Source of the DNA: JAJEDW01 sp963555775
GTDB taxonomy: Bacteria > Acidobacteriota > Terriglobia > 20CM-2-55-15
Assembly: GCA_963555775.3 (NCBI GenBank)
Contig: CAUVWY020000009.1
Span: 496,001 to 560,000, forward strand
Reading direction: 5' to 3'
Length of the DNA: 64,000 bases
A program made the translations under genes and the position numbers. The notes under the pieces were generated by a model. It had not been told where the DNA came from, ran no database searches, and was given only the letters and a program-made list of their open reading frames with translations. This document shows, in pieces, positions 17,798-26,754 of the stretch (its first letter is position 1; every line of letters begins with the position of its first letter).

Positions 17798-19348
17798 TCA
17801 GGAGTTCCGATCGCGGTCGATCAGGATCCGTCGAAGGATCTTGCCCGATGCGGACTTCGGGATCTCATCGACGAACTCCAGGCGCCGGATCTTCTTGTTC
17901 GGTGAGACACGTTCGCTAACCCATGCGATGAGTTGACTTTCGCCCAAAGTCCCTCTCCGCACGACAAATCCCTTGGGCACCTCCCCGGCTGCCGGGTCGG
18001 GACTCGGAATTACCGCGGCATCGACGACGTCGGGGTGTGTGAGCAGCAGCGCCTCGAGTTCTGCGGGCGCCACCGGATAGCCCTTGTATTTGATCAACTC
18101 CTTCGCGCGGTCCACGATATAGAAGTTGCCGTTCTCGTCCGTGGTCACGATGTCCCCGGTTTGGAGCCAACCGTCCGCGTCCAGCATTGAGGCGGTCTTG
18201 CCGGGATCGTTCAGGTAACCCTTCATGACCTGCGGCCCCCGGACGTAGAGTTCGCCCCGATGGCCCGCTTCCCGTTCGACTCCGGTTTCCGTGTCCAGTA
18301 CCCGGCACTCGGTCCCGGGTACCGGCGGTCCGATCGATTCGACCGGAATGTTTCTTGCCGTTCTCGGCGCCAGATGGGTTACCGGACTCGTCTCGCTCAG
18401 GCCATACCCCTGCGTGACGCGGCAGTCGAATCGCGCCGAGAAAGCTCTGGCTGTCTCGGCCGACAATGGCGCGGCACCGCTCTGAACGGTTCGCAGGCTT
18501 CCGAGACGCGAAGGTTCGAGATTGGGATGTTTCGCAAGTGTCAGGATCAGCGGTGGCACAAGATTGGCATGCGTGATGCCGTAGCGTTGGACCGTGTCCA
18601 GAAAACTTCCCATCTCGAAGCGCGGCAGAGTGACGTCGGTGGCGCCGAGGTAGAGACCCAGATGGAGCACGACGGTCAAACCGTAGATGTGAAAGAACGG
18701 GGGCAGTCCGATAATGGTGTCGTCGCCGGTGAAGATACTCGACCCCATCTGCCGGAGGTTCGCAACCAGGTTTCGATGCGTTAACTGGACGCCTTTGGAA
18801 ATTCCGGTCGTGCCGCTGGAATAAGGCAGGGCAACCACATCGGTTTCAGGAGCGATCGTCGTGGGAGGCGCGGTGATTCCGGATTCGAGCAACTCTTCGA
18901 GCGGGACGGTCCCCAGGGCATCGCCCATCGTTATGGTGCGTTTTCGGAGTTCCTCGTTCTTCGGTGCCTTGTCGAGCAGTTCCGGAACCGTAAACAGGTA
19001 GCGGGCTCCGGAGTCCTGCAATTGTGTTTCTATTTCCCAAGGGGTTGAAGCCGGATTGAGCGTGGTGTTGATTCCGCCGATCAGCGCCGCGGCCAGAAAG
19101 ACGATTCCGTACTCGGGGCTGTTCGGTGCAAGCAGGGCAATGACATCTCCTTTCCTGAACCCCCGGGCGGATAAGCCGCCCGACGTTCGACGCACACGGT
19201 CGGCCAAATCGTTGAAGGTGTAAGTACGGCCGGTGGGACCGTCGATCAGCGCTTTTTTGTCGGCAAACCGTTCGGCACGACCGAGAATCAATTCGGGAAG
19301 CGAGACTTCTGGGATGGTAATTGCACCGTCGGGACTGCGGAAGATCAC
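17798..19348 (-). CDS. AMP-forming acyl-CoA synthetase, 4-coumarate-CoA ligase-like
   Basis: 516 residues, normal length for the ANL superfamily. Seen motifs: P-loop-like YSSGTTGISKGV (about 176-187), GYGLSETSPVTH (A5, about 320), GWLQTGDIVTTDENGNF with DRAKELIKYKGYPVAP (A7-A8, about 395-425) and the C-terminal catalytic Lys motif PKSASGKILRR (about 502-512). The enzyme activates a carboxylic acid as acyl-adenylate and transfers it to CoA. The A5 and A8 motifs are closest to 4CL-type ligases, but substrate (aryl acid or fatty acid) cannot be read from sequence. It is divergent from the reductase at 19526, with a REP-like palindrome just upstream of its start. Confidence 0.88.
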   Translation of the reverse strand: MIFRSPDGAITIPEVSLPELILGRAERFADKKALIDGPTGRTYTFNDLADRVRRTSGGLSARGFRKGDVIALLAPNSPEYGIVFLAAALIGGINTTLNPASTPWEIETQLQDSGARYLFTVPELLDKAPKNEELRKRTITMGDALGTVPLEELLESGITAPPTTIAPETDVVALPYSSGTTGISKGVQLTHRNLVANLRQMGSSIFTGDDTIIGLPPFFHIYGLTVVLHLGLYLGATDVTLPRFEMGSFLDTVQRYGITHANLVPPLILTLAKHPNLEPSRLGSLRTVQSGAAPLSAETARAFSARFDCRVTQGYGLSETSPVTHLAPRTARNIPVESIGPPVPGTECRVLDTETGVEREAGHRGELYVRGPQVMKGYLNDPGKTASMLDADGWLQTGDIVTTDENGNFYIVDRAKELIKYKGYPVAPAELEALLLTHPDVVDAAVIPSPDPAAGEVPKGFVVRRGTLGESQLIAWVSERVSPNKKIRRLEFVDEIPKSASGKILRRILIDRDRNS

Positions 19349-19359
19349 GTTGTAATCTT

Positions 19360-19402
19360 AACAGCCCGTGACCGAACCCTGCAGGGTCCTGCCACGGGAT
19401 GT
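19360..19402. repeat. REP-like intergenic palindrome, copy 1
   Basis: Imperfect hairpin between divergent genes: outer CCCGTG (19365-19370) pairs with CACGGG near 19393-19398, around the centre ACCCTGCAGGGT. The same design recurs at 37691 and 63264 and, diverged, at 27386. Confidence 0.7.
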
Positions 19403-19525
19403 ACACACCGGACAAAGAGCCCCCGTCCCACCGCCCGATAGAGAGGGGGATACCGTCGGGGGCGACCAATCGCCAAATCATCGGAGAGTTTCCTCCGAAG
19501 GTCCCCTTGTGTTAGCTTCCCTGCC

Positions 19526-20431
19526 ATGCAATCGGTCATCGGATTCATCGGACTCGGGATCATGGGCAAACCCATGGCGCTGAACCTGATCCGGGCGGGC
19601 TTCTCGTTGATCGTTCACAACCGTAGCCAGGGGGCCGTTGAGGAACTGGCGGACGCGGGCGCCGACAGGGCGAGTTCGCCGAAAGAGGTCGCCGAGGCCT
19701 CCGGCGTTGTGATTACGATGCTGCCCGACTCGCCGGACGTCGAACGGGTTGTCCTGGGCGCCGATGGCGTACTGGAAGCCGCCAGAGACGGGTTGCTGCT
19801 GGTCGACATGAGCACGATCAATCCGCTGGTGTCCGTGAAAATCGGAACGGAGCTTGCGGCCCGGAAGGCAGCCATGCTCGATGCCCCCGTCAGCGGCGGC
19901 GAGCAGGGCGCTATCGACGGCATTCTCTCCATCATGGTTGGCGGCAGCGGGGGCGACTTCGAACGTGCCCGGCCGTTGTTCGACGTCATGGGCCGAACCA
20001 TCACCCACATGGGCCCTCTCGGCAGCGGTGGTTTCACAAAACTGGCCAATCAGATCATCGTCGCAATCAACCTGAGTGCGATTGGCGAGGCGCTTGTGCT
20101 TGGGGCCCGCGCCGGCGTCGATCCCGGCAAGATGGTTCAGGCTCTCTCGGGTGGCATGGCGGCGAGTCGTTGCCTCGAGATGAAGGGCAAAAAGATTCTG
20201 TCGGGAGATTTCGCGCCGGGTTTCAGGATCGACCTGCATGCCAAGGACCTTCGTCTGGTACACGAGGCCGCGGACGTCTTGGGTGTGCCGATTCCGACGA
20301 CAGCGCTCGTCGAACAGTATTTCAGCGCGTTGCGGACTCACGGCAACGGTGGAGAAGACCACTCCGCCGTTGTCCGATTTTTCGAGCAACTGGCTGGTAT
20401 CGAGGTCCGCGGGGAGATCGAAGAGCAATGA
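19526..20431 (+). CDS. NAD-binding beta-hydroxyacid dehydrogenase (2-hydroxy-3-oxopropionate reductase type)
   Basis: 301 residues, typical of the 3-HIBDH/GarR family. The N-terminal Rossmann motif GFIGLGIMGKPMALNL is at residues 6-21; the substrate-binding DAPVSGGEQGA is near 117; the catalytic Lys is in GSGGFTKLANQI (about 171). The family reduces tartronate semialdehyde or oxidises 3-hydroxyisobutyrate and related acids with NAD(P). The motif set favours a GarR/GlxR-like enzyme, but exact substrate is uncertain. The stop overlaps the next gene's start (ATGA at 20428-20431), so the two are translationally coupled. Confidence 0.87.
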   Translation: MQSVIGFIGLGIMGKPMALNLIRAGFSLIVHNRSQGAVEELADAGADRASSPKEVAEASGVVITMLPDSPDVERVVLGADGVLEAARDGLLLVDMSTINPLVSVKIGTELAARKAAMLDAPVSGGEQGAIDGILSIMVGGSGGDFERARPLFDVMGRTITHMGPLGSGGFTKLANQIIVAINLSAIGEALVLGARAGVDPGKMVQALSGGMAASRCLEMKGKKILSGDFAPGFRIDLHAKDLRLVHEAADVLGVPIPTTALVEQYFSALRTHGNGGEDHSAVVRFFEQLAGIEVRGEIEEQ

Positions 20432-20742
20432 TTCGTCACATGGTCCTGTTTACACTGAAGGATGACATCGAAGAGACCGACCGGGCGTATATCTTCGGTC
20501 AGGCGAAAAAACTGGCGGGAATCGAAAGTGTTCGCAGACTTCAGGTCGGCACCCTTCTGGACCCGAAGAACGAAGGATACAAAGAGCGTATGTGGCGTGA
20601 TTTCCTGAACGCGCTATTGATCGATTTCGATGACGAGGACGGGCTGGATGCCTACCAGACGGATCCGTTTCACGTCGTCTTCGCCAAAGAGATCCGGGAG
20701 CGGTCATCGGCCGTCAAGGTCGTCGATTTCGTAACCCCCTGA
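20428..20742 (+). CDS. Dabb-family stress-responsive alpha/beta-barrel protein
   Basis: 104 residues from the ATG in the ATGA overlap with the reductase. The start MIRHMVLFTLKDD is the usual opening of the Dabb (dimeric alpha-beta barrel) family with its conserved His, and the protein ends in a typical beta strand, SSAVKVVDF. Members are small cytosolic homodimers of mostly unknown function; some bind small organic acids or act in polyketide cyclisation. Coupling to a hydroxyacid reductase suggests a role in the same catabolic step, which is inference. Confidence 0.8.
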   Translation: MIRHMVLFTLKDDIEETDRAYIFGQAKKLAGIESVRRLQVGTLLDPKNEGYKERMWRDFLNALLIDFDDEDGLDAYQTDPFHVVFAKEIRERSSAVKVVDFVTP

Positions 20743-20809
20743 CCCCGAGCGCGACGGCGGACAAAGGCGGAAGCAGAATCGGGACGACCGCGGGCCGCCC
20801 CGAATCGTG

Positions 20810-21319
20810 TCAATCCCGAATCGTTTCGGCGTAGTTCAGGTAGCTTTCAGCCGACGCTGACAGGGTATCCAGATACTGGGTCCAGTCTTCCGGCGTATAT
20901 CCTGTCGGCGTTTCGCCGGCCCGCATCGTCTCGATAGCGGCGACCGCCCGCCGCCCGTACTCGATCGCCGCGGGAATATCGTCCCGCGTGAGGGCGAGGT
21001 TGTAGGTCATCGCGATCAGCGCCTCAGCGCTGTCCTCGTCTATCTCCAGCATTTTTTCGGCGTATGCGACGGCATTGGCCGAGTCCTGCTGCTGGTTGTA
21101 GATATTCATGATCATCGTGAAGATCTGGAGATCTACCGGTGAGCCGGGAAACTCGCTTTCGAACTGCATCGCAAGTTCCAGCCGCTCACTGTCCGACGTT
21201 GCCGCTTCGATCAGGCCGAAAAGATCGTCCTCGGGGCTCCCGGCGATCAGTTGTGCGGAGGCCGGGGCCGAGACCAGAAACAGAATGGCCAAGGCACCTG
21301 CGGTGTATTTGAATTTCAT
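20810..21319 (-). CDS. Secreted alpha-helical TPR-like hypothetical protein
   Basis: 169 residues from the ATG at 21319 (MKFKYTAGALAILFLVSAPASAQ), a clear signal peptide with AxA cleavage. An ATG at 21328 gives MTTMKFK and is equally possible; an AGGAG lies 1 and 10 nt from the two starts. The mature part is helical and acidic with TPR-like spacing (AYAEKMLEIDEDSAEALIAM, about 80-100). It follows ispG on the same strand after about 67 bp. No function recognised; a periplasmic repeat protein is likely. Confidence 0.7.
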   Translation of the reverse strand: MKFKYTAGALAILFLVSAPASAQLIAGSPEDDLFGLIEAATSDSERLELAMQFESEFPGSPVDLQIFTMIMNIYNQQQDSANAVAYAEKMLEIDEDSAEALIAMTYNLALTRDDIPAAIEYGRRAVAAIETMRAGETPTGYTPEDWTQYLDTLSASAESYLNYAETIRD

Positions 21320-21386
21320 GGTCGTCATGCTCCTGTGAGGTAGCAAATCTAGCAGAATTTACCGAGAGAATTCACGAAATTTCGAG

Positions 21387-22622
21387 TTAGCGCCGGGTCG
21401 TACCGAAACGCGTCTGAACGTATTCGTTGAGAATGCCTATGAACTCGTCGACTATAGTGGGTCCCTTGAGCGTCGTCATCAGCCGGGCGTCCACGTATAC
21501 GGGCGCTTTCGGTTCTTCGCCTGTGCCCGGCAGGGAGATGCCGATGTCGGCGTGCCTGGATTCTCCGGGACCGTTGACAACGCAACCCATTACCGCCACC
21601 TTCAGGCTTTCGACGCCGGGATGCCGTGATTTCCAGATCGGCATCTGGCGTTCCAGATACCCGTCGATTCCGGCCGCCATTTCCTGAAACAGCGTGCTCG
21701 TCGTCCGGCCGCATCCCGGGCAGGCGGTCACCTGGGGAGCGAATCGTCTCAGATCCAGGCTTTGCAGCACGTCCCGGGCCACGCGAACTTCTTCGGTCCG
21801 GTCGCCTCCGGGCGCCGGGGTCAGGCTGACCCGAATCGTGTCTCCGATACCTTCCTGCAGCAGCACGGACAGTGCCGCGGTACTGGCGACGGTTCCGCGC
21901 CGTCCCATACCGGCCTCGGTCAGACCCAGATGTAGCGCACAGTCGGTTTGAGCCGACAAGTCCCGGTACACGTCGATCAGATCCTGAACCTGCGAGACCT
22001 TGGCACTGAGTATGATCCTCGTCCGGTCCAATCCACAGGATTCCGCTATCCGGACCGAGTCGGTTGCGCTGCGAACCATTGCTTCAAGGATCACTCCCCG
22101 TGCGTTCCTGGGATCGGGCCGTTTCGCGTTTTCGTCCATCAACCGCGTGACAAGCGATTGATCCAGAGAGCCCCAGTTGACACCGATTCGTACCGCTTTC
22201 CCGTTGTCGCGCGCGATACCGACGATAGTCTGGAAATTGGCGTCGTTCCGCTGACCGATACCCACATTGCCCGGGTTGATTCGATACTTGGACAGATTCC
22301 TGGCGCATTCGGGGAACTGGCGCAGAAGCTTGTGGCCGTTGTAATGAAAATCGCCAACGATCGGGACAGAAGTGCCGAGGTCCCGGAGTCTGGCGACGAT
22401 TTCGGGAACGGCCGCCGCCGCTTCAGGTGTGTTCACCGTGACACGGACCAGTTCGGAACCGGCCTCGGCCAGAGCGTGAACCTGTCGAGTCGTTGCTTCG
22501 ACGTCCGCCGTGTCGGTATTGGTCATCGACTGAACGACGATCGGATGCCCACCGCCCACAGGCACCCCGCCGACATCCACGGCCACGGTCGAACGTCTAT
22601 TCGCGGTGGGATCGTCAGTCAT
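21387..22622 (-). CDS. ispG: 4-hydroxy-3-methylbut-2-enyl diphosphate synthase (flavodoxin/ferredoxin)
   Basis: 411 residues, normal for bacterial two-domain IspG (GcpE). It converts MEcPP to HMBPP in the MEP isoprenoid pathway using a [4Fe-4S] cluster. Visible: N-terminal TIM-barrel start PIVVQSMTNTDTADVEATT (about 29-47), cluster Cys pair in CPGCGRTTS (about 301-304), third Cys and Glu in GCVVNGPGESRHADIG (about 344-351). The gene lies 40 bp downstream of the homoserine dehydrogenase gene on the same strand. Its electron donor may be the ferredoxin encoded at 30913, which follows ispH. Very secure call. Confidence 0.96.
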   Translation of the reverse strand: MTDDPTANRRSTVAVDVGGVPVGGGHPIVVQSMTNTDTADVEATTRQVHALAEAGSELVRVTVNTPEAAAAVPEIVARLRDLGTSVPIVGDFHYNGHKLLRQFPECARNLSKYRINPGNVGIGQRNDANFQTIVGIARDNGKAVRIGVNWGSLDQSLVTRLMDENAKRPDPRNARGVILEAMVRSATDSVRIAESCGLDRTRIILSAKVSQVQDLIDVYRDLSAQTDCALHLGLTEAGMGRRGTVASTAALSVLLQEGIGDTIRVSLTPAPGGDRTEEVRVARDVLQSLDLRRFAPQVTACPGCGRTTSTLFQEMAAGIDGYLERQMPIWKSRHPGVESLKVAVMGCVVNGPGESRHADIGISLPGTGEEPKAPVYVDARLMTTLKGPTIVDEFIGILNEYVQTRFGTTRR

Positions 22623-22662
22623 CGATCAGCACACATCCGGCATTTGCCCAGTATACAAGGAT

Positions 22663-23613
22663 TTACGGAACGTACATGTTCAGGATCTCGCGAGCCATCG
22701 CGGCAGCCATCTCGGTACGGCCCGACGCTCCGCCCATCATCGTGATCGTTCCCATCTCAATCGTCTGGAACTCGACGATCTTCTCGGTTCCCTGGATTCG
22801 GTAGAAGGAATCGTCCTTTCCATAGAGTCTCGGACCAACCCAGATGGATTCGCCGTCATAGGTACCGACCAGCTTCCATGTCCTTCCCGACGACACCGCA
22901 ACCTGGGGATCGACGTTTCGAATTCCGTGAATCCGCAGGTCATCGAAGTGGAAGTTGGCGCCCGTCGCCGCGTTGACCATGATGATCATCTTGGCCGCGG
23001 TGTCGATTCCATCGATATCCTGGGCGGGATCCGGTTCGGCGATTCCCAGGTCCACAGCTTGGGCAAGACCTTCATCGAATGATCGGCCCGCCTCCATTTC
23101 ACCCAGTATCAAGTTGGTCGTACTATTGGCTGCCGCTCTCATGTGAGTGAGCGAGGCGCCCCTGAGATCCCGAATTGCCGTGTTGACCGCCGGAAAGGCG
23201 CCGTCGATGCAGAAGCGAAACATGGCGCCGGTCCGATGCGCCTGAAGATTGAGATCCCTGTATGCGGCGACCAGCGGTCCCTTGTTCACGGTCAGAACGT
23301 CAATGCCGCGGTCGAGAGCTTCCATGAGCAGTGTCGTGGCCGGTTCGCCGTCCGGATAAACGCTGGGAAGCGCTTCGATGACAAGATCGGCGCCTTCGAA
23401 CGCATCGATGCCCGAGCCGGTGACGGCCTCGTAATCGAGTGCGTCCAGATCGATCGCGCCGGTACGGTCCCCGCGCCACGCACCCGCTTGGCGAAGGACG
23501 GCGACCACGCGCAACTCAAGGGGAAAATGGTGTCTGGCCCAGTATTCCAGCAGGCCGCGAACCACGTTTCCGGCCCCCAGAAACGCGGCTCGGAGTGTCC
23601 TCTCCGAACTCAT
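22663..23613 (-). CDS. Homoserine dehydrogenase-like NAD(P)-dependent oxidoreductase
   Basis: 316 residues from the ATG at 23613; in-frame starts further upstream would add a basic tail overlapping the divergent gene. A Rossmann motif LGAGNVVRG (12-20), the family motif TVNKGPLVA (about 120) and the catalytic-domain stretch GIAEPDPAQDIDGIDTAAKM (about 205-224; compare E-x-D-P-x-x-D-V-x-G-x-D-x-A-x-K) are typical of homoserine dehydrogenase. It would reduce aspartate semialdehyde to homoserine for Thr/Met synthesis. There is no ACT domain, consistent with a short, feedback-insensitive form. The start lacks an obvious ribosome site. Confidence 0.85.
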   Translation of the reverse strand: MSSERTLRAAFLGAGNVVRGLLEYWARHHFPLELRVVAVLRQAGAWRGDRTGAIDLDALDYEAVTGSGIDAFEGADLVIEALPSVYPDGEPATTLLMEALDRGIDVLTVNKGPLVAAYRDLNLQAHRTGAMFRFCIDGAFPAVNTAIRDLRGASLTHMRAAANSTTNLILGEMEAGRSFDEGLAQAVDLGIAEPDPAQDIDGIDTAAKMIIMVNAATGANFHFDDLRIHGIRNVDPQVAVSSGRTWKLVGTYDGESIWVGPRLYGKDDSFYRIQGTEKIVEFQTIEMGTITMMGGASGRTEMAAAMAREILNMYVP

Positions 23614-23681
23614 TCTGTCATGGTACACTCGCTCGTCGAACCAGGGAAATCGCGGCGCGTTCCGCCGCAGGTTGCTGATGC

Positions 23682-24083
23682 ATGCTTGGCGTACCATTTC
23701 ACAGGTTGATCGTCTATCTTCCGATCATTCTATCCGTTGCGGCCTTGGCCTGTGACGCTTGGGCAGTGTCATCGCGGGAAGGGCGGCACCATGAGACAGG
23801 GTCGCGTCTTTCGAAATGGGCGGCACTGACGGCCGTCGTGGCGGTGGCCACGGGATTCAGTCTGGCCGGCGCATCGGGTCTGGGCAGTAGCGGGGACGTC
23901 ACCGGACATGCGGCTTTCGGTGCGGGGGCGGCTCTGGTCCTGGCCGCGCTGGCATTCATCCGGTACACGGGCGAGAATCGTGTGGATCTTCCCGAAGAGG
24001 CCTACACGAACCTGTGGCTGGCCGTGCAGATACTCGCGACGATTCTGATCGTTGTAACGGCGGTCATTGGATTTCGGATGTAA
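23682..24083 (+). CDS. Four-helix integral membrane protein, DUF2231-like
   Basis: 133 residues with four hydrophobic segments: RLIVYLPIILSVAALACDA (8-26), AALTAVVAVATGFSLAGA (47-64), AFGAGAALVLAALAF (78-92) and LAVQILATILIVVTAVIGF (113-131). The opening H-R-L-I-V-Y-L-P-I pattern resembles DUF2231 proteins, which often sit near respiratory or cytochrome genes, but no haem motif is seen here. It is divergent from homoserine dehydrogenase with 68 bp between starts, and upstream of fumC by 77 bp. Confidence 0.7.
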   Translation: MLGVPFHRLIVYLPIILSVAALACDAWAVSSREGRHHETGSRLSKWAALTAVVAVATGFSLAGASGLGSSGDVTGHAAFGAGAALVLAALAFIRYTGENRVDLPEEAYTNLWLAVQILATILIVVTAVIGFRM

Positions 24084-24160
24084 ACCCCGGCACGAGGAAA
24101 TAGACCGCGCAACGAACAGTAGGCCGCGCAAAGCAGAAGAATCGGAGGTACGGGCAGGGT

Positions 24161-25630
24161 ATGGCGGATTCAGCAAGGCTACGGATCGAAAAGGATTCGA
24201 TCCCGGAGCGGATCGAACGGGATTCGATGGGAGAAATGCGGGTTCCCGCCGGAGCCTTGTACGGCGCACAAACTCAGCGTGCCGTCGAGAACTTTCCGAT
24301 AAGCGGCATTGGTTTCCAACGGGAATTCGTTCGTGCGATGGGCATCGTCAAGATGGCCGCTGCCGAAGCGAACGTCCATCTCGGGCTGCTGGACCAGCGG
24401 CGCGGACGGGCGATCGTTCGAGCAGCCGGCGAAGTGGTCGATGGCGCCCTCGATGCTCAGTTCGTCGTCGATATCTTCCAGACCGGTTCGGGTACGTCAA
24501 CCAACATGAACGCGAACGAGGTTATCTCGAATCGCGCCATCCAGATGTTGGGCGGAAAGGTCGGTTCGAAGGAACCGGTTCACCCCAATGACCACGTCAA
24601 CATGGGCCAGTCGTCGAATGATGTGATTCCGACGGCGATGCACGTATCCGCGCTGGAATCCATCGAAAACTCGCTGATTCCGTCGCTCGCCAAGCTTCGA
24701 CGCGCTCTGTCGGCCAAGGCGCGGCAGTTCGACCGCATCGTCAAGATCGGACGCACTCACCTTCAGGATGCGACACCGATTCGATTGGGACAGGAGTTCA
24801 GCGGTTACGCCCGGCAAATCGAGTTGGGAATACGGCGGCTCAGGAAGCTGCGGAGTACGCTCGGGGAACTTCCCTTGGGAGGTACTGCCGTCGGAACCGG
24901 AATCAATACCGATCCTCGATTTCCGGAGGCGACGATTCAGAACATTTCGAAGTTCACCGGGATTCGATTCCGTGAAGCGGCCAATCATTTCGAAGCGCAG
25001 GGGGCCAGGGACGCCATTGTCGAAACCAGCGGTGTGCTGAAGACCATCGCCGCGAGCTTCATGAAAATCGCGAATGACATCCGGTGGCTGGGTTCGGGTC
25101 CACGCTGTGGTATCGGTGAAATCATTTTGCCGGAAACTCAACCCGGATCCTCGATCATGCCCGGAAAGGTCAACCCCGTGATCGCCGAATCGGTTTGTCA
25201 GGTTGCCGCGCAGGTGATGGGTAACGATCTCACCGTTCTGGTTGGAGGGCAGGCTGGGAACTTCGAACTCAACGTCATGATGCCCGTGATGGCCCACAAC
25301 GTTCTCGAATCGATTCGGTTGCTGTCGGCTTCGGCCGAGAACTTCACGGACCGATGCATTTCCGGGATTCAGGCCGATACGGTCCGGACTGGCGAAATGA
25401 TCGAGAAGAGCTTGGCGATGTGCACGGCACTGGCGCCGGAGTTGGGATACGACGAGGCGGCGGCAATCGCGAAGGAATCGTTTCGGACCGGCCGTACAGT
25501 CCGTGAGGTCGCCGCCGATCGAGGGACCGTTTCGCCTGAACGGCTTCAGGCCATTCTGGACCCACATGCCATGACCGAACCTGGAATTGCCGCCAGGAAA
25601 ACGACCGAAACAAAGCGCGGGAAACGCTAA
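24161..25630 (+). CDS. fumC: Class II fumarate hydratase
   Basis: 489 residues, slightly longer than E. coli FumC owing to a basic 20-residue N-terminus. It interconverts fumarate and malate in the TCA cycle, in the cytosol, as an iron-free tetramer. Signatures: GSGTSTNMNANEVISNRAIQ (about 109-128), ATPIRLGQEFSGYARQ and the fumarate-lyase signature GSSIMPGKVNPVI (about 328-340). An upstream GGAGG lies about 12 nt before the ATG. It is followed after 12 bp by a small zinc-ribbon-like gene, probably co-transcribed. Confidence 0.95.
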   Translation: MADSARLRIEKDSIPERIERDSMGEMRVPAGALYGAQTQRAVENFPISGIGFQREFVRAMGIVKMAAAEANVHLGLLDQRRGRAIVRAAGEVVDGALDAQFVVDIFQTGSGTSTNMNANEVISNRAIQMLGGKVGSKEPVHPNDHVNMGQSSNDVIPTAMHVSALESIENSLIPSLAKLRRALSAKARQFDRIVKIGRTHLQDATPIRLGQEFSGYARQIELGIRRLRKLRSTLGELPLGGTAVGTGINTDPRFPEATIQNISKFTGIRFREAANHFEAQGARDAIVETSGVLKTIAASFMKIANDIRWLGSGPRCGIGEIILPETQPGSSIMPGKVNPVIAESVCQVAAQVMGNDLTVLVGGQAGNFELNVMMPVMAHNVLESIRLLSASAENFTDRCISGIQADTVRTGEMIEKSLAMCTALAPELGYDEAAAIAKESFRTGRTVREVAADRGTVSPERLQAILDPHAMTEPGIAARKTTETKRGKR

Positions 25631-25642
25631 AACGGAAGCCAT

Positions 25643-25915
25643 ATGGACGAAAGACGTTTCTTTACGGAGAAGGACGAGGTGAAGACGCACCAACTGCAGT
25701 GCCCGTCGTGCCGTCGTTCCAACGAGTACAAGATCCGTTGGCGGATACGCACGAAGAAAAAATCGTTATCGCGCCAAGCCGACGAAGACGATCGCAGGCG
25801 GTTCGCCGCGGCGCGCGACTACATGGTGCGCATCGACGACATCGTCCGCTGCGCCACGCCGCGGTGTGGAAAGAGAATCGAGATCACCAACCTGCAAACG
25901 GTAGTGTTCCTGTAG
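25643..25915 (+). CDS. Small zinc-ribbon-like hypothetical protein
   Basis: 90 residues, strongly basic in the middle (IRTKKKSLSRQ). Two Cys pairs, CPSC (20-23) and CATPRC (70-75), are spaced like a split zinc ribbon. It starts 12 bp after the fumarase stop with GGAAG upstream of the ATG, so it is likely translated from the fumC transcript. No known family recognised; nucleic-acid or protein binding is possible but unproven. Confidence 0.6.
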   Translation: MDERRFFTEKDEVKTHQLQCPSCRRSNEYKIRWRIRTKKKSLSRQADEDDRRRFAAARDYMVRIDDIVRCATPRCGKRIEITNLQTVVFL

Positions 25916-26006
25916 CGACTCGCGGCGGATGGCCCCATTCCGCGGTACCGCGGTCCCGGTAGGTTTCTGCCAAGGGCTGTTCTGCCCACGGGCGGCCAGG
26001 AGAGCG

Positions 26007-26036
26007 TTCACCGCGGAGGACCGCCTCCGCAGTGAA
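26007..26036. terminator. Strong hairpin between convergent genes, likely bidirectional terminator
   Basis: TTCAC-c-GCGGAGG (26007-26019), loop ACCG, CCTCCGC-a-GTGAA (26024-26036): a 12-pair stem with one mismatch, between the fumC/zinc-ribbon unit (+) and the peroxiredoxin gene (-). There is no clear U-tract, so the terminator role is inferred from placement. Confidence 0.5.
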
Positions 26037-26047
26037 CCATTCAGAGG

Positions 26048-26632
26048 CTAACTTGCGGACGAATACTCCTTCAGACTGTCGAAGTTGGGCTTCATCGCCT
26101 TGTCGCCCTTCTTCCAGTTTGCCGGACAGACTTCACCGTGTTCTTCCGTGTAGTCGATCGCGTCCAGCAGGCGGAGCACCTCGTCGACATTGCGGCCCAG
26201 ATCCAGGTCGTTGATCGTGGCATGCTTGAGGACGCCTTCCGAATTCACGATGAACAGGCCGCGAAGCGCCACTTGGAAGTCGTCTTTCAAGACACCGTAG
26301 TCCCGTGAGATGTCCTTGCTGAGGTCCGACAGGATGGGATAGCGCACACCGGCAATTCCACCTTCTTCCCGCGGCATTTGAGCCCAGCCGTAATGGCTGA
26401 AATGGGAGTCGATCGATGCGGCCACCACTGCCGTATTGCGCGAATCGAACTCGTCCAACGCGTCCGAGAACGCCAGAATTTCGGTGGGACAAACGAACGT
26501 GAAGTCCAGGGGATAGAAGAAGAGGACGACTTTCTTGCCTTTGAAATCGCTCAGGCTGACTTCCTTGAACTCTCCGTTGTGATAAGCCTGACCCGTGAAT
26601 TCGGGCGCAGGTTTTCCGACCATTGCTGCCAT
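26048..26632 (-). CDS. 2-Cys peroxiredoxin (AhpC/Prx1 type)
   Basis: 194 residues from the ATG at 26632, which has GGGAGG 6 nt upstream. The peroxidatic Cys is in FFYPLDFTFVCPTEI (C48) and the resolving Cys in HGEVCPANWKKG (about 169), with the C-terminal tail typical of Prx1/AhpC enzymes. It reduces H2O2 and organic peroxides using thioredoxin or an AhpF-like partner; none is adjacent. It ends a minus-strand series after FxsA and DedA genes. Secure family call. Confidence 0.94.
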   Translation of the reverse strand: MAAMVGKPAPEFTGQAYHNGEFKEVSLSDFKGKKVVLFFYPLDFTFVCPTEILAFSDALDEFDSRNTAVVAASIDSHFSHYGWAQMPREEGGIAGVRYPILSDLSKDISRDYGVLKDDFQVALRGLFIVNSEGVLKHATINDLDLGRNVDEVLRLLDAIDYTEEHGEVCPANWKKGDKAMKPNFDSLKEYSSAS

Positions 26633-26754
26633 GTGTAGCCTCCCTACTGAAAGTAAACACCCAGAATACACCGTGCCTATTTTCGGTACAAGCCCCCGGA
26701 TTTTCAGGTTCGCAGCCCGGTTCCCTGGAGGTCCGGTCAGGAATCCACGTCGGA